From Albidovulum sp. (GTDB lineage Bacteria; Pseudomonadota; Alphaproteobacteria; Rhodobacterales; Rhodobacteraceae), in assembly GCA_020637635.1 (NCBI GenBank), contig JACKKB010000005.1:124001-188000 (forward strand): a stretch of 64,000 bases of DNA, given 5' to 3'. Position 1 is the stretch's first letter; each line of letters begins with the position of its first letter. This document shows, piece after piece, positions 43,142 to 51,713 of the stretch. Under the pieces are notes generated by a model that had not been told where the DNA came from, did not search any database, and was given only the letters and a program-made list of their open reading frames with translations. The position numbers were made by a program, and so were the translations under genes.

Positions 43142-44236
43142 ATGAAACGTCTTAGCTATGGTGCCGGCCTGTTCGCACTGACTGCGACGACCGCGCTCGC
43201 CGGTGGCATCGACCGGTCCGGTCAATCCGTCGGCGTCATCTTCGAAAGCGGCAACTATGCCGAGTTCAGCTTCGGCCTCGTCAGCCCGGATGTCTCCGGC
43301 GTGGCGGTGCCGCTTGCCGGTGGCGCGCCCTCGGGCGACATGGCCGGCAACTATGCGCAGTTCAGCGGCGCCTACAAGCACCAGTTCAGCGACGCGGTCA
43401 GTGCGGCGATCATCGTCGATCAGCCCTTCGGCGCCGATGTCGACTACCCGGTCGGAACGGGCTACTACGCTGCCGGCGCGACGGCCAAGCTGAAGACGCT
43501 CGCGACCACGGGCGTGGTGAAATACACCATGCCCTCGAACCTCAGCGTCTATGGCGGTGTGCGCTACCAGACGCTCTCGGCCGTGGTCTCGGTGCCGTTT
43601 GTCGCCGGCTACACCGGCGACGGCGCGCGCGACGGCAGTTTCGGCTACCTCCTCGGCGTCGCCTGGGAGAAGCCCGAGATCGCGCTCAGGGTCGCGCTGA
43701 CCTACAATTCCAAGATCAAGCACGAGATCGATACGACCGAGAACTCGCTTCTCGGGCCGCTGACGTCGATCACCACCGTCGAGACGCCGAAATCGGTGAA
43801 CCTCGACTTCCAGAGCGGCGTCGCCAAGGACACGCTTGTCTTCGGCTCGGTGCGCTGGGTCGACTGGTCGAACTTCGACATCACGCCGGCGCAGTATCAG
43901 GGCATTACCGGCGGCTCGCTGGTATCCTATGCCAATGACACCGTCTCCTACACGCTCGGTGTCGGGCGGCGCTTCAACGACCACTGGTCCGGCGCCGTCA
44001 CGCTTGGCTACGAGGGCGCGCACGGCGGCTTTGCCTCCAACCTCGGTCCGACGGACGGCTATCGCAGCATCGGGCTTGGCGCCACCTACACCCAGGACAA
44101 CATGAAGATCACGGGCGGGGTGCGCTATGTCTCGATCGGCAAGGCCCAGACCCAGCTCGGCGCCATCGCTCCGGCCGCCAACTTCACCGACAACAGCGGT
44201 ATCGGTGTCGGCCTGAAGCTCGGCTTCTCCTTCTGA
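43142..44236 (+). CDS. OmpP1/FadL-family outer membrane protein
   Basis: 364-residue precursor beginning MKRLSYG, with a signal peptide cleaved near TTALAGG; upstream in-frame starts at 43133 and 43109 are possible. The mature N-terminus GIDRSGQSVGVIFE is typical of alphaproteobacterial OmpP1/FadL/TodX proteins. The rest alternates amphipathic strands and ends in Phe (KLGFSF), the outer-membrane beta-barrel signal. FadL channels admit long-chain fatty acids or other hydrophobic compounds. A strong terminator follows 20 bp after the stop. Confidence 0.88.
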   Translation: MKRLSYGAGLFALTATTALAGGIDRSGQSVGVIFESGNYAEFSFGLVSPDVSGVAVPLAGGAPSGDMAGNYAQFSGAYKHQFSDAVSAAIIVDQPFGADVDYPVGTGYYAAGATAKLKTLATTGVVKYTMPSNLSVYGGVRYQTLSAVVSVPFVAGYTGDGARDGSFGYLLGVAWEKPEIALRVALTYNSKIKHEIDTTENSLLGPLTSITTVETPKSVNLDFQSGVAKDTLVFGSVRWVDWSNFDITPAQYQGITGGSLVSYANDTVSYTLGVGRRFNDHWSGAVTLGYEGAHGGFASNLGPTDGYRSIGLGATYTQDNMKITGGVRYVSIGKAQTQLGAIAPAANFTDNSGIGVGLKLGFSF

Positions 44237-44256
44237 GCGGCGGCAGCGCCGTTTGA

Positions 44257-44290
44257 CCGGCCCCGGGGCTTCCCGGGGCCGGTTGCTTTT
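44257..44290 (+). terminator. Rho-independent terminator after the FadL-type gene
   Basis: Perfect 11-bp stem CCGGCCCCGGG/CCCGGGGCCGG (44257-44267 with 44272-44282), loop GCTT, then TTGCTTTT. A classic strong terminator for the upstream outer membrane protein gene. Confidence 0.88.
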
Positions 44291-44432
44291 CGGGCCCCGC
44301 CTTTCGGGCCCTGCCGGTCAGAAACCGTGACGCGCCGGATCGGAAGGCGCAGGATCCGGGTGGCGCAGGAGCCCGCGCGGCGCCATGGTGCGCCGGCGGG
44401 CCGCCTCAAGGCCCTCCTTCCGGGTACCGCCC

Positions 44433-45437
44433 ATGCACTCCTCCGACGAAATCCGCGCCTCGAAGACCCCCGCCCCGGCCGCCTCCGCATCCGCCTCAGC
44501 ATCCGTCGCCGCATCCGTCGCCCCCTGGCGCGCACCCCAGCAGCGGATGAATGCCCGCGCCTGGTTTCTGCTCGGGCTCCTTGCGCTTCTCTGGGCCGGG
44601 TCGTTCCTGTCGAACCGCGCCGCCCTCGTCGAGGTCGGCGTCCTGACGACCGTCGCCTTCCGGGTCGCCGGCGGGGCGCTGGCGCTTTGGCTCTGGATCG
44701 CCTTGCGCGGTCTGCCGGTGCCGCGCGACCCGCGCCTTGCCGGGCGCTTCATGATCATGGGATTTCTCAACAACATCATACCCTTCACGCTCATCGTCTG
44801 GGGCCAGACGCGGGTCGAGAGCGGCCTTGCCTCGATCCTGAACGCCGCCACGGCGATTTTCGCGGTTCTGGTCGCGGCGCTGGTCTTCGACGACGAGAGG
44901 CTGACGGTCGACAAGGCGGCCGGAGTCGCGCTCGGCTTTGCCGGCGTCGCGCTGGCAACCGGGGCCGGGGCGCTTCTCGCGCTCGATCCCCGCGCGCTCG
45001 GCCAGATCGCCGTGCTCGGAGCCTCGCTCTCCTACGCGCTGGCGGCCGCCTATGCCCGCGGCGCGGTCCGCGGCCTGCGCCCCGAGGTGGCCGCCGCCGG
45101 GATGCTGACCGCCGCGTCGCTCGTCATGGTGCCGGCGGCGCTTCTGGTCGAGGGTGTGCCCGGGCTCGCCTACGCGCCCGCGACCTGGGCCGCGCTCTTC
45201 TATCTGGCCTTCATGGCCTCCGCCCTCGCCTACCTGCTCTACTACGCCGTCCTCCAGGCGGCGGGGGCCGGCAACCTCTCTCTCGTCACGCTTCTCATTC
45301 CGCCCGTCGCGATCGCGCTCGGTGCCGCCGTCTACCACGAGGCGCTGCCGCTCCACGCCTATGGCGGTTTCGCGCTCCTGGCGCTCGGGCTCCTCGTGCT
45401 CGACGGTCGCCTCGGGTGGCCCGGGCGCCGCCGCTGA
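44433..45437 (+). CDS. EamA/DMT family transporter with Ala/Ser-rich N-terminus
   Basis: Ten hydrophobic helices in two EamA repeats, the first from AWFLLGLLALLWAGSFLSNRAAL, the second from GQIAVLGASLSYALAAAYARG to FALLALGLLVLDGRLG. Three ATGs are possible: 44385, 44433 and 44547. The last begins at MNARAW right before helix one; the segment before it is a low-complexity run (AASASASASVAASVA) that may not be translated. I give 44433 as a compromise. Substrate unknown. It is not similar enough to the EamA gene at 42116 to be called a recent duplicate. Confidence 0.83.
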   Translation: MHSSDEIRASKTPAPAASASASASVAASVAPWRAPQQRMNARAWFLLGLLALLWAGSFLSNRAALVEVGVLTTVAFRVAGGALALWLWIALRGLPVPRDPRLAGRFMIMGFLNNIIPFTLIVWGQTRVESGLASILNAATAIFAVLVAALVFDDERLTVDKAAGVALGFAGVALATGAGALLALDPRALGQIAVLGASLSYALAAAYARGAVRGLRPEVAAAGMLTAASLVMVPAALLVEGVPGLAYAPATWAALFYLAFMASALAYLLYYAVLQAAGAGNLSLVTLLIPPVAIALGAAVYHEALPLHAYGGFALLALGLLVLDGRLGWPGRRR

Positions 45438-45547
45438 GGGCGCGGCAGCGGTGCCGCAGCCACCCGCCATCTGCCGGAGCCGCGGAAAAAGCGCGTGAAA
45501 TCGCCCGGCGTTCCGGCTAGGCAGGCGGAAACCGGAGACCGAGCGCG

Positions 45548-46420
45548 ATGATCTACCAGACGGCACAGGACTGGCGCGGAGCCGACCACAAGCGGCTCCT
45601 GCTCTTCGGCATGTCGGGTCTCGGCAAGACCCATGTGTCGAACGCGCTCCGCGCCGGCGGCGACTGGTTCCACTATTCGATCGACTACCGCATCGGCACC
45701 CGCTACATGGGCGAACACATCGCCGACAACTTCAAGCGCGAGGCGATGAAGGTGCCGCTGCTGCGCGATCTGCTGATGACGGATTCGGTGCGCATCACCT
45801 CGAACATCACCTTCGACAACCTTGCCCCGCTCTCGACCTATCTCGGCAAGCCCGGCGATCCTGCCCGCGGCGGGCTGCCCTTTGCCGAATACCAGCGCCG
45901 CCAGGATCAGCACCGCAGTGCCGAAGTCGCAGCGCTTCTCGACACGCCCCGGTTCATCGAGCGGGCGCATGCGCTTTACGGCTACGCGCATTTCGTCTGC
46001 GATTCCGGCGGCTCGATCTGCGAGGTGGTGGATCCCGAGGATGCCGCGGATCCGGTCCTGCGCCGGCTCGCGGACGAGCTTCTGATGGTCTGGATCGAGG
46101 GCACCGAGGCCGATACGGCCGATCTCGTGCGCCGCTTCGACCGCAACCCGAAGCCGATCTACTATCAGCCCGATTTCCTCGGCGAGATCTGGGCGCGGTA
46201 CCTGGCCGAGAACCGGCTGGACGCGGCCGAGGTCGATCCCGATGCCTTCCTGCGCTGGGGCTATGCGCAGGTGCTGGCCCATCGCCAGCCGCGCTACCGC
46301 GCCATCGCCCGCAACTGGGGCGTGACCGTCGCCGCCGGCGACATCGCCCGTGTCAGAAACGCCGAGGATGTAACCGAGGTGGTCGCCCGCGCCCTTGAGG
46401 CGCGCCGCTCCGCCCCCTAA
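45548..46420 (+). CDS. P-loop ATPase/kinase-like protein of unknown function
   Basis: 290 residues. The Walker A motif GMSGLGKTH is at residues 21-29, right after a short strand (KRLLLFG), as in adenylate- or shikimate-kinase-like proteins; the next strand (GGDWFHYSIDYRIGTRYM) resembles a nucleoside-kinase lid region. The remainder is mixed alpha/beta with no domain I recognise (CDSGGSICEVVDPED, WIEGTEADTADLVRRF, NPKPIYYQPDFL). Soluble. GAGACCGAGCGCG precedes the ATG. It sits 59 bp upstream of metA in the same direction, but a functional link is not evident. Confidence 0.7.
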   Translation: MIYQTAQDWRGADHKRLLLFGMSGLGKTHVSNALRAGGDWFHYSIDYRIGTRYMGEHIADNFKREAMKVPLLRDLLMTDSVRITSNITFDNLAPLSTYLGKPGDPARGGLPFAEYQRRQDQHRSAEVAALLDTPRFIERAHALYGYAHFVCDSGGSICEVVDPEDAADPVLRRLADELLMVWIEGTEADTADLVRRFDRNPKPIYYQPDFLGEIWARYLAENRLDAAEVDPDAFLRWGYAQVLAHRQPRYRAIARNWGVTVAAGDIARVRNAEDVTEVVARALEARRSAP

Positions 46421-46479
46421 GTCCGGTCGGAAAGGCCCGCGCGCCGCCCCCGGGGGGGCCCGCACAACCCGAGAGCCAA

Positions 46480-47403
46480 ATGCCCATCACCCTGCCAGAG
46501 ACCCTGCCCGCCTTCGACGTCCTGAAGCAGGAAGGCGTCATGGTGATGTCGCCCGACCGCGCCGCGCATCAGGATATCCGCCCGATCCGCATCGGCCTGC
46601 TGAACCTGATGCCGAAGAAGATCCAGACCGAGAACCAGTTCGCCCGGCTGATCGGGGCGACGCCCCTGCAGATCGACCTACAGCTGATCCGCATGACCGG
46701 GCACGAGACGCGCAACACCGCGGCCGAACACATGGAAGCCTTCTACCGCCCCTTCCAGGAGGTGAAGGCCGAGAAGTTCGACGGTCTCATCATCACCGGC
46801 GCGCCGATCGAGCATCTGCCCTTCGAGGCGGTCACCTACTGGGACGAACTCCGCGAAGTGATGGAGTGGACCCAGACCAACGTCCAGTCGACCTTTGGCG
46901 TCTGCTGGGGTGGCATGGCGATGATCCACCACTTCCACGGCGTCGGCAAGCACATGCTGGCGGAGAAGGCCTTCGGCTGCTTCCGCCACCAGAACCGCGC
47001 CCCGGCCTCGCCCTATCTGCGCGGTTTCTCCGACGACTGCGTCATCCCGGTGAGCCGCTGGACCGAGATGCGGCAGGACGAGATCGACGCCGCGCCGGGG
47101 CTGCGGACGCTTCTCGGCTCGCCCGAGGTCGGGCCCTGCCTGGTCGAGGATGCCGCGCATCGCGCGCTCTACATCTTCAACCATTTCGAATACGACAGCG
47201 ACACGCTGAAGCAGGAATACGATCGCGACGTGGCCGCGGGGGCGGCGATCAACGTGCCCGCGAACTACTATCCCGACGACGACCCGACCCGCGCCCCGCT
47301 GAACCGCTGGCGCAGCCACGCGCATCTTCTCTACGGCAACTGGATCAACGAGATCTATCAGTCGACCCCGTTCGACATCTCCAGGATCGGCACCGCGGAC
47401 TAG
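46480..47403 (+). CDS. metA: Homoserine O-acyltransferase MetA, predicted acetyl-CoA type
   Basis: 307 residues of the MetA family with the catalytic Cys142 in GVCWGG. It activates homoserine for methionine synthesis. Residue 111, which selects the acyl donor in this family, is Glu (TGAPIEHLPF), as in acetyl-CoA-using members, where E. coli has Gly and uses succinyl-CoA. I therefore predict O-acetylhomoserine as product (metAA) even though many annotations would say succinyltransferase. No SAM-II motif is visible in the 59-bp leader. A terminator follows the gene. Confidence 0.93.
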   Translation: MPITLPETLPAFDVLKQEGVMVMSPDRAAHQDIRPIRIGLLNLMPKKIQTENQFARLIGATPLQIDLQLIRMTGHETRNTAAEHMEAFYRPFQEVKAEKFDGLIITGAPIEHLPFEAVTYWDELREVMEWTQTNVQSTFGVCWGGMAMIHHFHGVGKHMLAEKAFGCFRHQNRAPASPYLRGFSDDCVIPVSRWTEMRQDEIDAAPGLRTLLGSPEVGPCLVEDAAHRALYIFNHFEYDSDTLKQEYDRDVAAGAAINVPANYYPDDDPTRAPLNRWRSHAHLLYGNWINEIYQSTPFDISRIGTAD

Positions 47404-47466
47404 GCTGCCCGGCCCGCGCCACGCTTGAAGCTTGGTCGTCCCGAAACGAGACCGCCCCGAGACGAG

Positions 47467-47495
47467 ACGGGCGCCCGAAGGCGCCCGTTCCTTGC
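47467..47495. terminator. Hairpin terminator between metA and the CbiM-like gene
   Basis: 9-bp stem ACGGGCGCC/GGCGCCCGT with tetraloop CGAA (47467-47488), followed on the plus strand by TCCTTGCCT. It lies between two convergent genes, so it ends metA transcription and may act in both directions. Confidence 0.65.
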
Positions 47496-47511
47496 CTAGA
47501 AGATCCGCGGA

Positions 47512-48192
47512 TCAGGCCGCAGCGCGGTGCAGGCGCGCGTTGAAGAGCGGCCCCGAGGAGATGCCGTTCAGCGCCTTCGCCGCCGCCAGCACCGCCAGGT
47601 CGATGAGCGGCTCGATCGCGACCACCAGCATGTAGGCCGCGCCGAACGAGGTCACGGCGGCCACGTTCGCGGCGCCGAAGCCCTGACCGTAGAAGGCCCA
47701 GAAGCCGACCCAGGCGACGATCCCGCCCTGATAGGCGGTCGACATCGCCAGCGCCTGGCCGTAGCTCAGATCGACATAGGCGGTGTTCGGCGCCACGATC
47801 TTGCGGGCAAGGAAGCCGAGACCGGCAAGCGGCACCAGAAGCGTGGTCACGTTCATGCCGTATTGCGGCAGGTCGAACGGAGCGAAGAAGACGCCCTGGA
47901 TGAGCAGGCCAAGCGCGAGCCCGATCGAGGCGGCACCGCCGCCGAACATCAGGAAGAGCGTCGAGCCGAGGATCAGATGCACCTCCGAGACGCCGACCGC
48001 GTAATGCGGCAGGATCTGGAAGAAGCTGAAGACGAGAGCGGTGCAGATCGCGCTGCGCGCCACGAGCGCCGTGGCGCCGTTCTGGCGCAGCGTGTCGAGC
48101 GCCATTTTCGAGGCGAGCCCGAACGCGCCGGCCGCGGTTGCGTAGCTGAGGACGATCTTGGCGCCGTCGACGACGCCGGGATTGACATGCAT
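47512..48192 (-). CDS. CbiM-like energy-coupling permease, B12-riboswitch controlled
   Basis: 226 residues with about six hydrophobic helices, starting MHVNPGVVDGAK, reminiscent of the MHIPDG metal-binding N-terminus of CbiM but with Asn-Pro instead of Ile-Pro. Conserved-looking blocks: HYAVGVSEVHLILGSTLFL, GLALGLLIQGVFFAPFDLPQYGMN and NTAYVDLSYGQ. His residues cluster near the N-terminus and in the SEVH motif, suiting a Co2+ (or cobalamin-precursor) permease. The cobalamin riboswitch directly upstream strongly supports a B12-linked role. No ATPase or CbiQ/CbiO partner gene is adjacent. Confidence 0.8.
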   Translation of the reverse strand: MHVNPGVVDGAKIVLSYATAAGAFGLASKMALDTLRQNGATALVARSAICTALVFSFFQILPHYAVGVSEVHLILGSTLFLMFGGGAASIGLALGLLIQGVFFAPFDLPQYGMNVTTLLVPLAGLGFLARKIVAPNTAYVDLSYGQALAMSTAYQGGIVAWVGFWAFYGQGFGAANVAAVTSFGAAYMLVVAIEPLIDLAVLAAAKALNGISSGPLFNARLHRAAA

Positions 48193-48249
48193 GTTTCACT
48201 CCTTCGCGCACCCGCCGTGCGCAATGCGGTTGAGGGGCCGTGGCCCCGG

Positions 48250-48455
48250 TTCCCGATGGCTGGTCTCCTGGCTCGCGGTGTTGCGCCTCTTCCGCCTTCC
48301 CGACCCCTCGGGGGTCAGTGGCATTCCGGTCGAGGCAACCGCTTACAGTTGCGGGGGCAGCCACGGATTTGGTCCCACCTGGGTCCGCCGCACCGTGTTC
48401 CCAATTGCGTCCCGGCCGACCTCTTGCGTCCGGGAACCATCGTCCCTCCAATCTG
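48250..48455 (-). ncRNA. Cobalamin (AdoCbl) riboswitch
   Basis: On the minus strand the leader of the CbiM-like gene contains the hallmarks in order: AATTGGGAACACGGTGC, then GGCTGCCCCCGCAACTG followed by TAAGCGG, then GCCACTG, GGGAAGGCG, and the B12 box AGCCAGGAGACCAGCC (about 48256-48273). These conserved segments build the cobalamin-binding four-way junction. The element ends about 60 bp before the start codon, leaving space for an expression platform that would shut off translation or transcription when cobalamin is abundant. Outer boundaries are approximate. Confidence 0.94.
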
Positions 48456-48520
48456 CCCGAAACCATCGCGAAGTAAAGAGGCAAGACCGGCAGCGGCGGG
48501 GCGAAATGCGACCGCGCCGG

Positions 48521-48991
48521 CTAGCCGGTCCCGCCGCTCTCGGCCTTCTTCTGCCAGCGTCCGCCGGTGTCGTTCCAGTATTGCGCCGCGATGCCGGCGC
48601 CGGTCAGCGCCTTCCACTGGCCGCGGGCGCGATCGACGGCGGCGGGATCGTTGCCGTCGAACAGGATGCAGACCCGTTCGAGCGCGGCGCAGTCCGCCTC
48701 GCTGACCTCGGCGCCGTCGACCGCCATCAGGCAGGCCGCTCCGTTCGGCCGCTCGGCCCCGGTCGTGAGCAGGATCGGCTGGCGCGCATCATGCGCGCCG
48801 CCGGCGCGACCATGCGGCAGGAAGCCCTCCTCGGGCCCCGCCCAAAGCCTTGCGTCGAGCCAGTCGAGCCGGGCCGCGTCCGGCCCGCGCACGACGACAT
48901 GCCAGCCGGCCTCGAGCGACTTCTTCAGCAGACCGGGCAGCGTCGCCTCAAGCGGCTGCTCGCTCAGGTGATAGAAATAGGCAGCGCCCAT
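48521..48991 (-). CDS. holC: DNA polymerase III subunit chi
   Basis: 156 residues of the HolC family (MGAAYFYHLSEQPLEATLPGLL, KKSLEAGWHVVVRG, PILLTTG, CILFDGNDPAAVDRARGQWK). Chi links the clamp loader to single-strand DNA-binding protein. The start ATG overlaps the pepA stop, which explains why it is often found after pepA. The frame is open further into pepA, but this Met begins the conserved N-terminus. Confidence 0.9.
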   Translation of the reverse strand: MGAAYFYHLSEQPLEATLPGLLKKSLEAGWHVVVRGPDAARLDWLDARLWAGPEEGFLPHGRAGGAHDARQPILLTTGAERPNGAACLMAVDGAEVSEADCAALERVCILFDGNDPAAVDRARGQWKALTGAGIAAQYWNDTGGRWQKKAESGGTG

Positions 48992-50460
48992 CAGCCTTCC
49001 AGAAGATCGGCGATGAGCCGGTTCAGCGTCATCACGCCCCAGCCCGTGGCCCCCTTGGGCGCGAGCGCGGTTTCCTTCGGCGGCAGCGCCACGCCGGCGA
49101 TGTCGATATGGCACCAGGGGGTCTCGTCCTTGACGAACCGGCGCAGGAACTGCGCCGCGGTGATCGACCCGCCCGGGCGGCCCCCGGTGTTCTTCACATC
49201 GGCCAGGCGCGACTTGATGAGGTCGTCATAGGCCGGTCCCATCGGCATCCGCCAGGCGCCCTCGCCCTCGGCGGCGGCGGCCTTCAGGAGCGCCGCGGCA
49301 AGCTTGTCGTCATTCGAGAAGACGCCGGCATTCTCGTGGCCGAGCGCCACGATGATCGCGCCGGTCAGCGTCGCGAGGTTGATCATCCCGCTCGGCTTGA
49401 ACCGCTCCTGCGCATACCAGAGCACATCGGCGAGCACGAGCCGCCCCTCGGCATCGGTGTTGATCACCTCGATCGTGTCGCCCTTCATCGAGGCGACGAT
49501 GTCGCCCGGGCGCTGCGCCCGCCCGTCGGGCATGTTCTCGACGATCCCGACCAGCCCGACGACATTCGCCCTGGCCTTGCGCAGCGCGAGCGTGCGCATG
49601 ACGCCCGCGACGACGCCGGCGCCGCCCATGTCCATCGTCATCTCTTCCATGCCGGCCGCCGGCTTGATCGAGATGCCGCCGGTGTCGAAGACAACACCCT
49701 TGCCCACGAGCGCGAAGGGCGCATCGCCCTTCCTGCCGCCGGGCCATTCCATCACCACCACCTGGGAGGGGCTCTGCGAACCCTGACCGACGCCGAGAAG
49801 CGCCCGCATCCCGAGTGCCTCGAGCCGGCCCTCGTCCAGCACCTCGACCTTGAGCCCGAGCGCCGTCATCTCGGCCAGCCGCCTGGCGAAATCGGTGGTG
49901 GTCAGCACGTTCGCGGGCTCGTTGACCAGATCGCGCGTGAAACAGACACCCTCGGCCACCGCCGCGAGCGGCGCAAAGCCCTCGGCCGCCGTCCCGGGGG
50001 CCGCGGTCTGGATCGTCACCGGGCCCTTCGGCTTGACCTCTTCGGTCTTGTAGCGGGTGAAATCGTAGCCCCTGAGCGCGATGCCGAGCGCCAGGTCGCC
50101 CGGGCGCCGGAAGCTGCCGGCAAGCACGCAGAGTCCGCCGGCGTCAAGCCCCCGACCAAGCGCCGCGCCCGCCTTGCGCGCCTCGGCGCCGTCGGGCCGC
50201 TCGGACAGCTTCACCAGCGTCACCGCCTCGGCGGCGATGCCGGCGGGAAAGGCCAGGTCGAGCGCCTGTCCGGGCTTCAGCGCCTTCCAGGCCGCGCTCT
50301 CCATGGCCCGCGTCACCGCGCCGCGCATCCGCCGGTCGAGCTTGCGAACCGCGGGCGAGGGTCGCCCGGCGGCCGGCAGCAGAAGTGCCACCCGCCCCGC
50401 GAACGCCGCGAGAAGCTCCAGATCGACCTCGGTGAACTGAACGGGAATGCTGCTGCTCAT
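48991..50460 (-). CDS. pepA: Leucyl aminopeptidase (M17)
   Basis: 489 residues. N-terminal macro-like domain and C-terminal M17 catalytic domain with VGKGVVFDTGGISIKPA, MDMGGAGVV and the signature NTDAEGRLVLAD holding the two-metal site. It removes N-terminal residues, mainly Leu, in the cytoplasm; PepA can also bind DNA. The gene is divergent from lptF with a 125-bp gap, the usual pepA/lptF arrangement, and overlaps holC downstream. Confidence 0.96.
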   Translation of the reverse strand: MSSSIPVQFTEVDLELLAAFAGRVALLLPAAGRPSPAVRKLDRRMRGAVTRAMESAAWKALKPGQALDLAFPAGIAAEAVTLVKLSERPDGAEARKAGAALGRGLDAGGLCVLAGSFRRPGDLALGIALRGYDFTRYKTEEVKPKGPVTIQTAAPGTAAEGFAPLAAVAEGVCFTRDLVNEPANVLTTTDFARRLAEMTALGLKVEVLDEGRLEALGMRALLGVGQGSQSPSQVVVMEWPGGRKGDAPFALVGKGVVFDTGGISIKPAAGMEEMTMDMGGAGVVAGVMRTLALRKARANVVGLVGIVENMPDGRAQRPGDIVASMKGDTIEVINTDAEGRLVLADVLWYAQERFKPSGMINLATLTGAIIVALGHENAGVFSNDDKLAAALLKAAAAEGEGAWRMPMGPAYDDLIKSRLADVKNTGGRPGGSITAAQFLRRFVKDETPWCHIDIAGVALPPKETALAPKGATGWGVMTLNRLIADLLEG

Positions 50461-50585
50461 GCGATCTCTCCGGCGATGTTTCGCCCGGACACTAGCCGCC
50501 CGTCCGCGGCTTGGCCAGATATGAGTTTTCCGCCCCCGCGCGATGGGCTAGAACGGGTCAGGCAAGAAACGAAGGCAGACCGGGC

Positions 50586-51713
50586 GTGTCCAGATTCGAC
50601 AGATACATGCTGTCGCAGCTTCTGATGCTGTTCGGCTTCTTCGCGCTCGTCCTGGTCTCGGTCTACTGGGTGAACCGCGCCGTCAGCCTCTTCGACCAGC
50701 TCATTTCCGACGGCCAGTCGGCCTGGGTCTTTCTGGAATTCACCGCGCTCACGCTGCCGAACGTGATCCGTCTCGTCCTGCCGCTCGCGGCCTTCGTGGG
50801 CACGGTCTACGTGACCAACCGGCTCAGCCAGGAAAGCGAGCTGGTGGTGATGCAGGCGACCGGCTTCTCGCCCTTCCGCCTGGCCCGGCCGGTGCTCTAC
50901 TTCGGTCTTGTCGTCGGGCTCATGATGGCCGTCCTCGTCCATTTCCTGGTGCCGGCCAGCCGCGCCAGGCTGGCCGAACGCCAGCTCGAGATCTCGCAGA
51001 ACACGGCGGCGAAATTCCTCGTCGAGGGCACCTTCAACCACCCTGCCCGCGGGCTCACCTTCTACATCCGCTCGATCGACCTGTCGGGCGAGCTGACCGA
51101 CCTGTTCCTCTCCGACAAGCGCACCGCCGGCCAAAGGTCGATCTATACCGCCAAGCGCGCCCGCCTCGTCAGCGACGACACGGGCCCGAAGCTGGTTATG
51201 TTCGACGGCATGGTCCAGACGCTCGACAGCACGACCGCCCGGCTGACGGTGACGCGCTTCGTCGATTTCACCTATGACGTCGTCGCGGCGGCCGGCGACG
51301 ACGGCCCGCGCCGCGCCGATGTCGACGAACTGGCCACCGCCGCCCTTCTCTTTGCCGATGACGCCACGGCCGGCACTCTCGGCCTTACCTCCGCGCGCAT
51401 GCGCTTTGCCGGCCATGAACGGATCGCACAGACGCTGCTGCCGGCGTCGACCGCGCTCATCGGCTTCGCGACGCTGCTTCTCGGCGGCTTCAGCCGCTTC
51501 GGCCTCTGGCGCCAGATCGCCGGCGCGGCCGGGTTCATCATCGTGCTGCAACTGCTTGCCAACGCCGCCTCGAAGGCGGGCACCAACCAGGGTGCGCACT
51601 GGGCGGTGGCCTATGCGCCGGCGCTTGCCGGGCTTGCGGTGGCGGCGGCGCTGCTTCTGCTTGCCGGGCGCGGCCGGCGCCCGCCCCGCCCCTACGAGCC
51701 GGAGCCGGCATGA
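50586..51713 (+). CDS. lptF: LPS export system permease LptF
   Basis: 375 residues from a GTG giving (M)SRFDRYMLSQ, the usual LptF N-terminus; the open frame runs 75 bp further up. Six membrane helices, three at each end, with a periplasmic jellyroll domain in between (about 130-260). With LptG and the ATPase LptB it forms the inner-membrane ABC extractor that feeds lipopolysaccharide into the Lpt bridge. Overlaps lptG by ATGA. lptB is not in the window. Confidence 0.95.
   Translation: MSRFDRYMLSQLLMLFGFFALVLVSVYWVNRAVSLFDQLISDGQSAWVFLEFTALTLPNVIRLVLPLAAFVGTVYVTNRLSQESELVVMQATGFSPFRLARPVLYFGLVVGLMMAVLVHFLVPASRARLAERQLEISQNTAAKFLVEGTFNHPARGLTFYIRSIDLSGELTDLFLSDKRTAGQRSIYTAKRARLVSDDTGPKLVMFDGMVQTLDSTTARLTVTRFVDFTYDVVAAAGDDGPRRADVDELATAALLFADDATAGTLGLTSARMRFAGHERIAQTLLPASTALIGFATLLLGGFSRFGLWRQIAGAAGFIIVLQLLANAASKAGTNQGAHWAVAYAPALAGLAVAAALLLLAGRGRRPPRPYEPEPA

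Noticed and set aside
46421..46479. SAM-II riboswitch before metA, expected in many alphaproteobacteria
   Set aside because: The leader is only 59 bp and GC-rich; I see no SAM-II pseudoknot elements.
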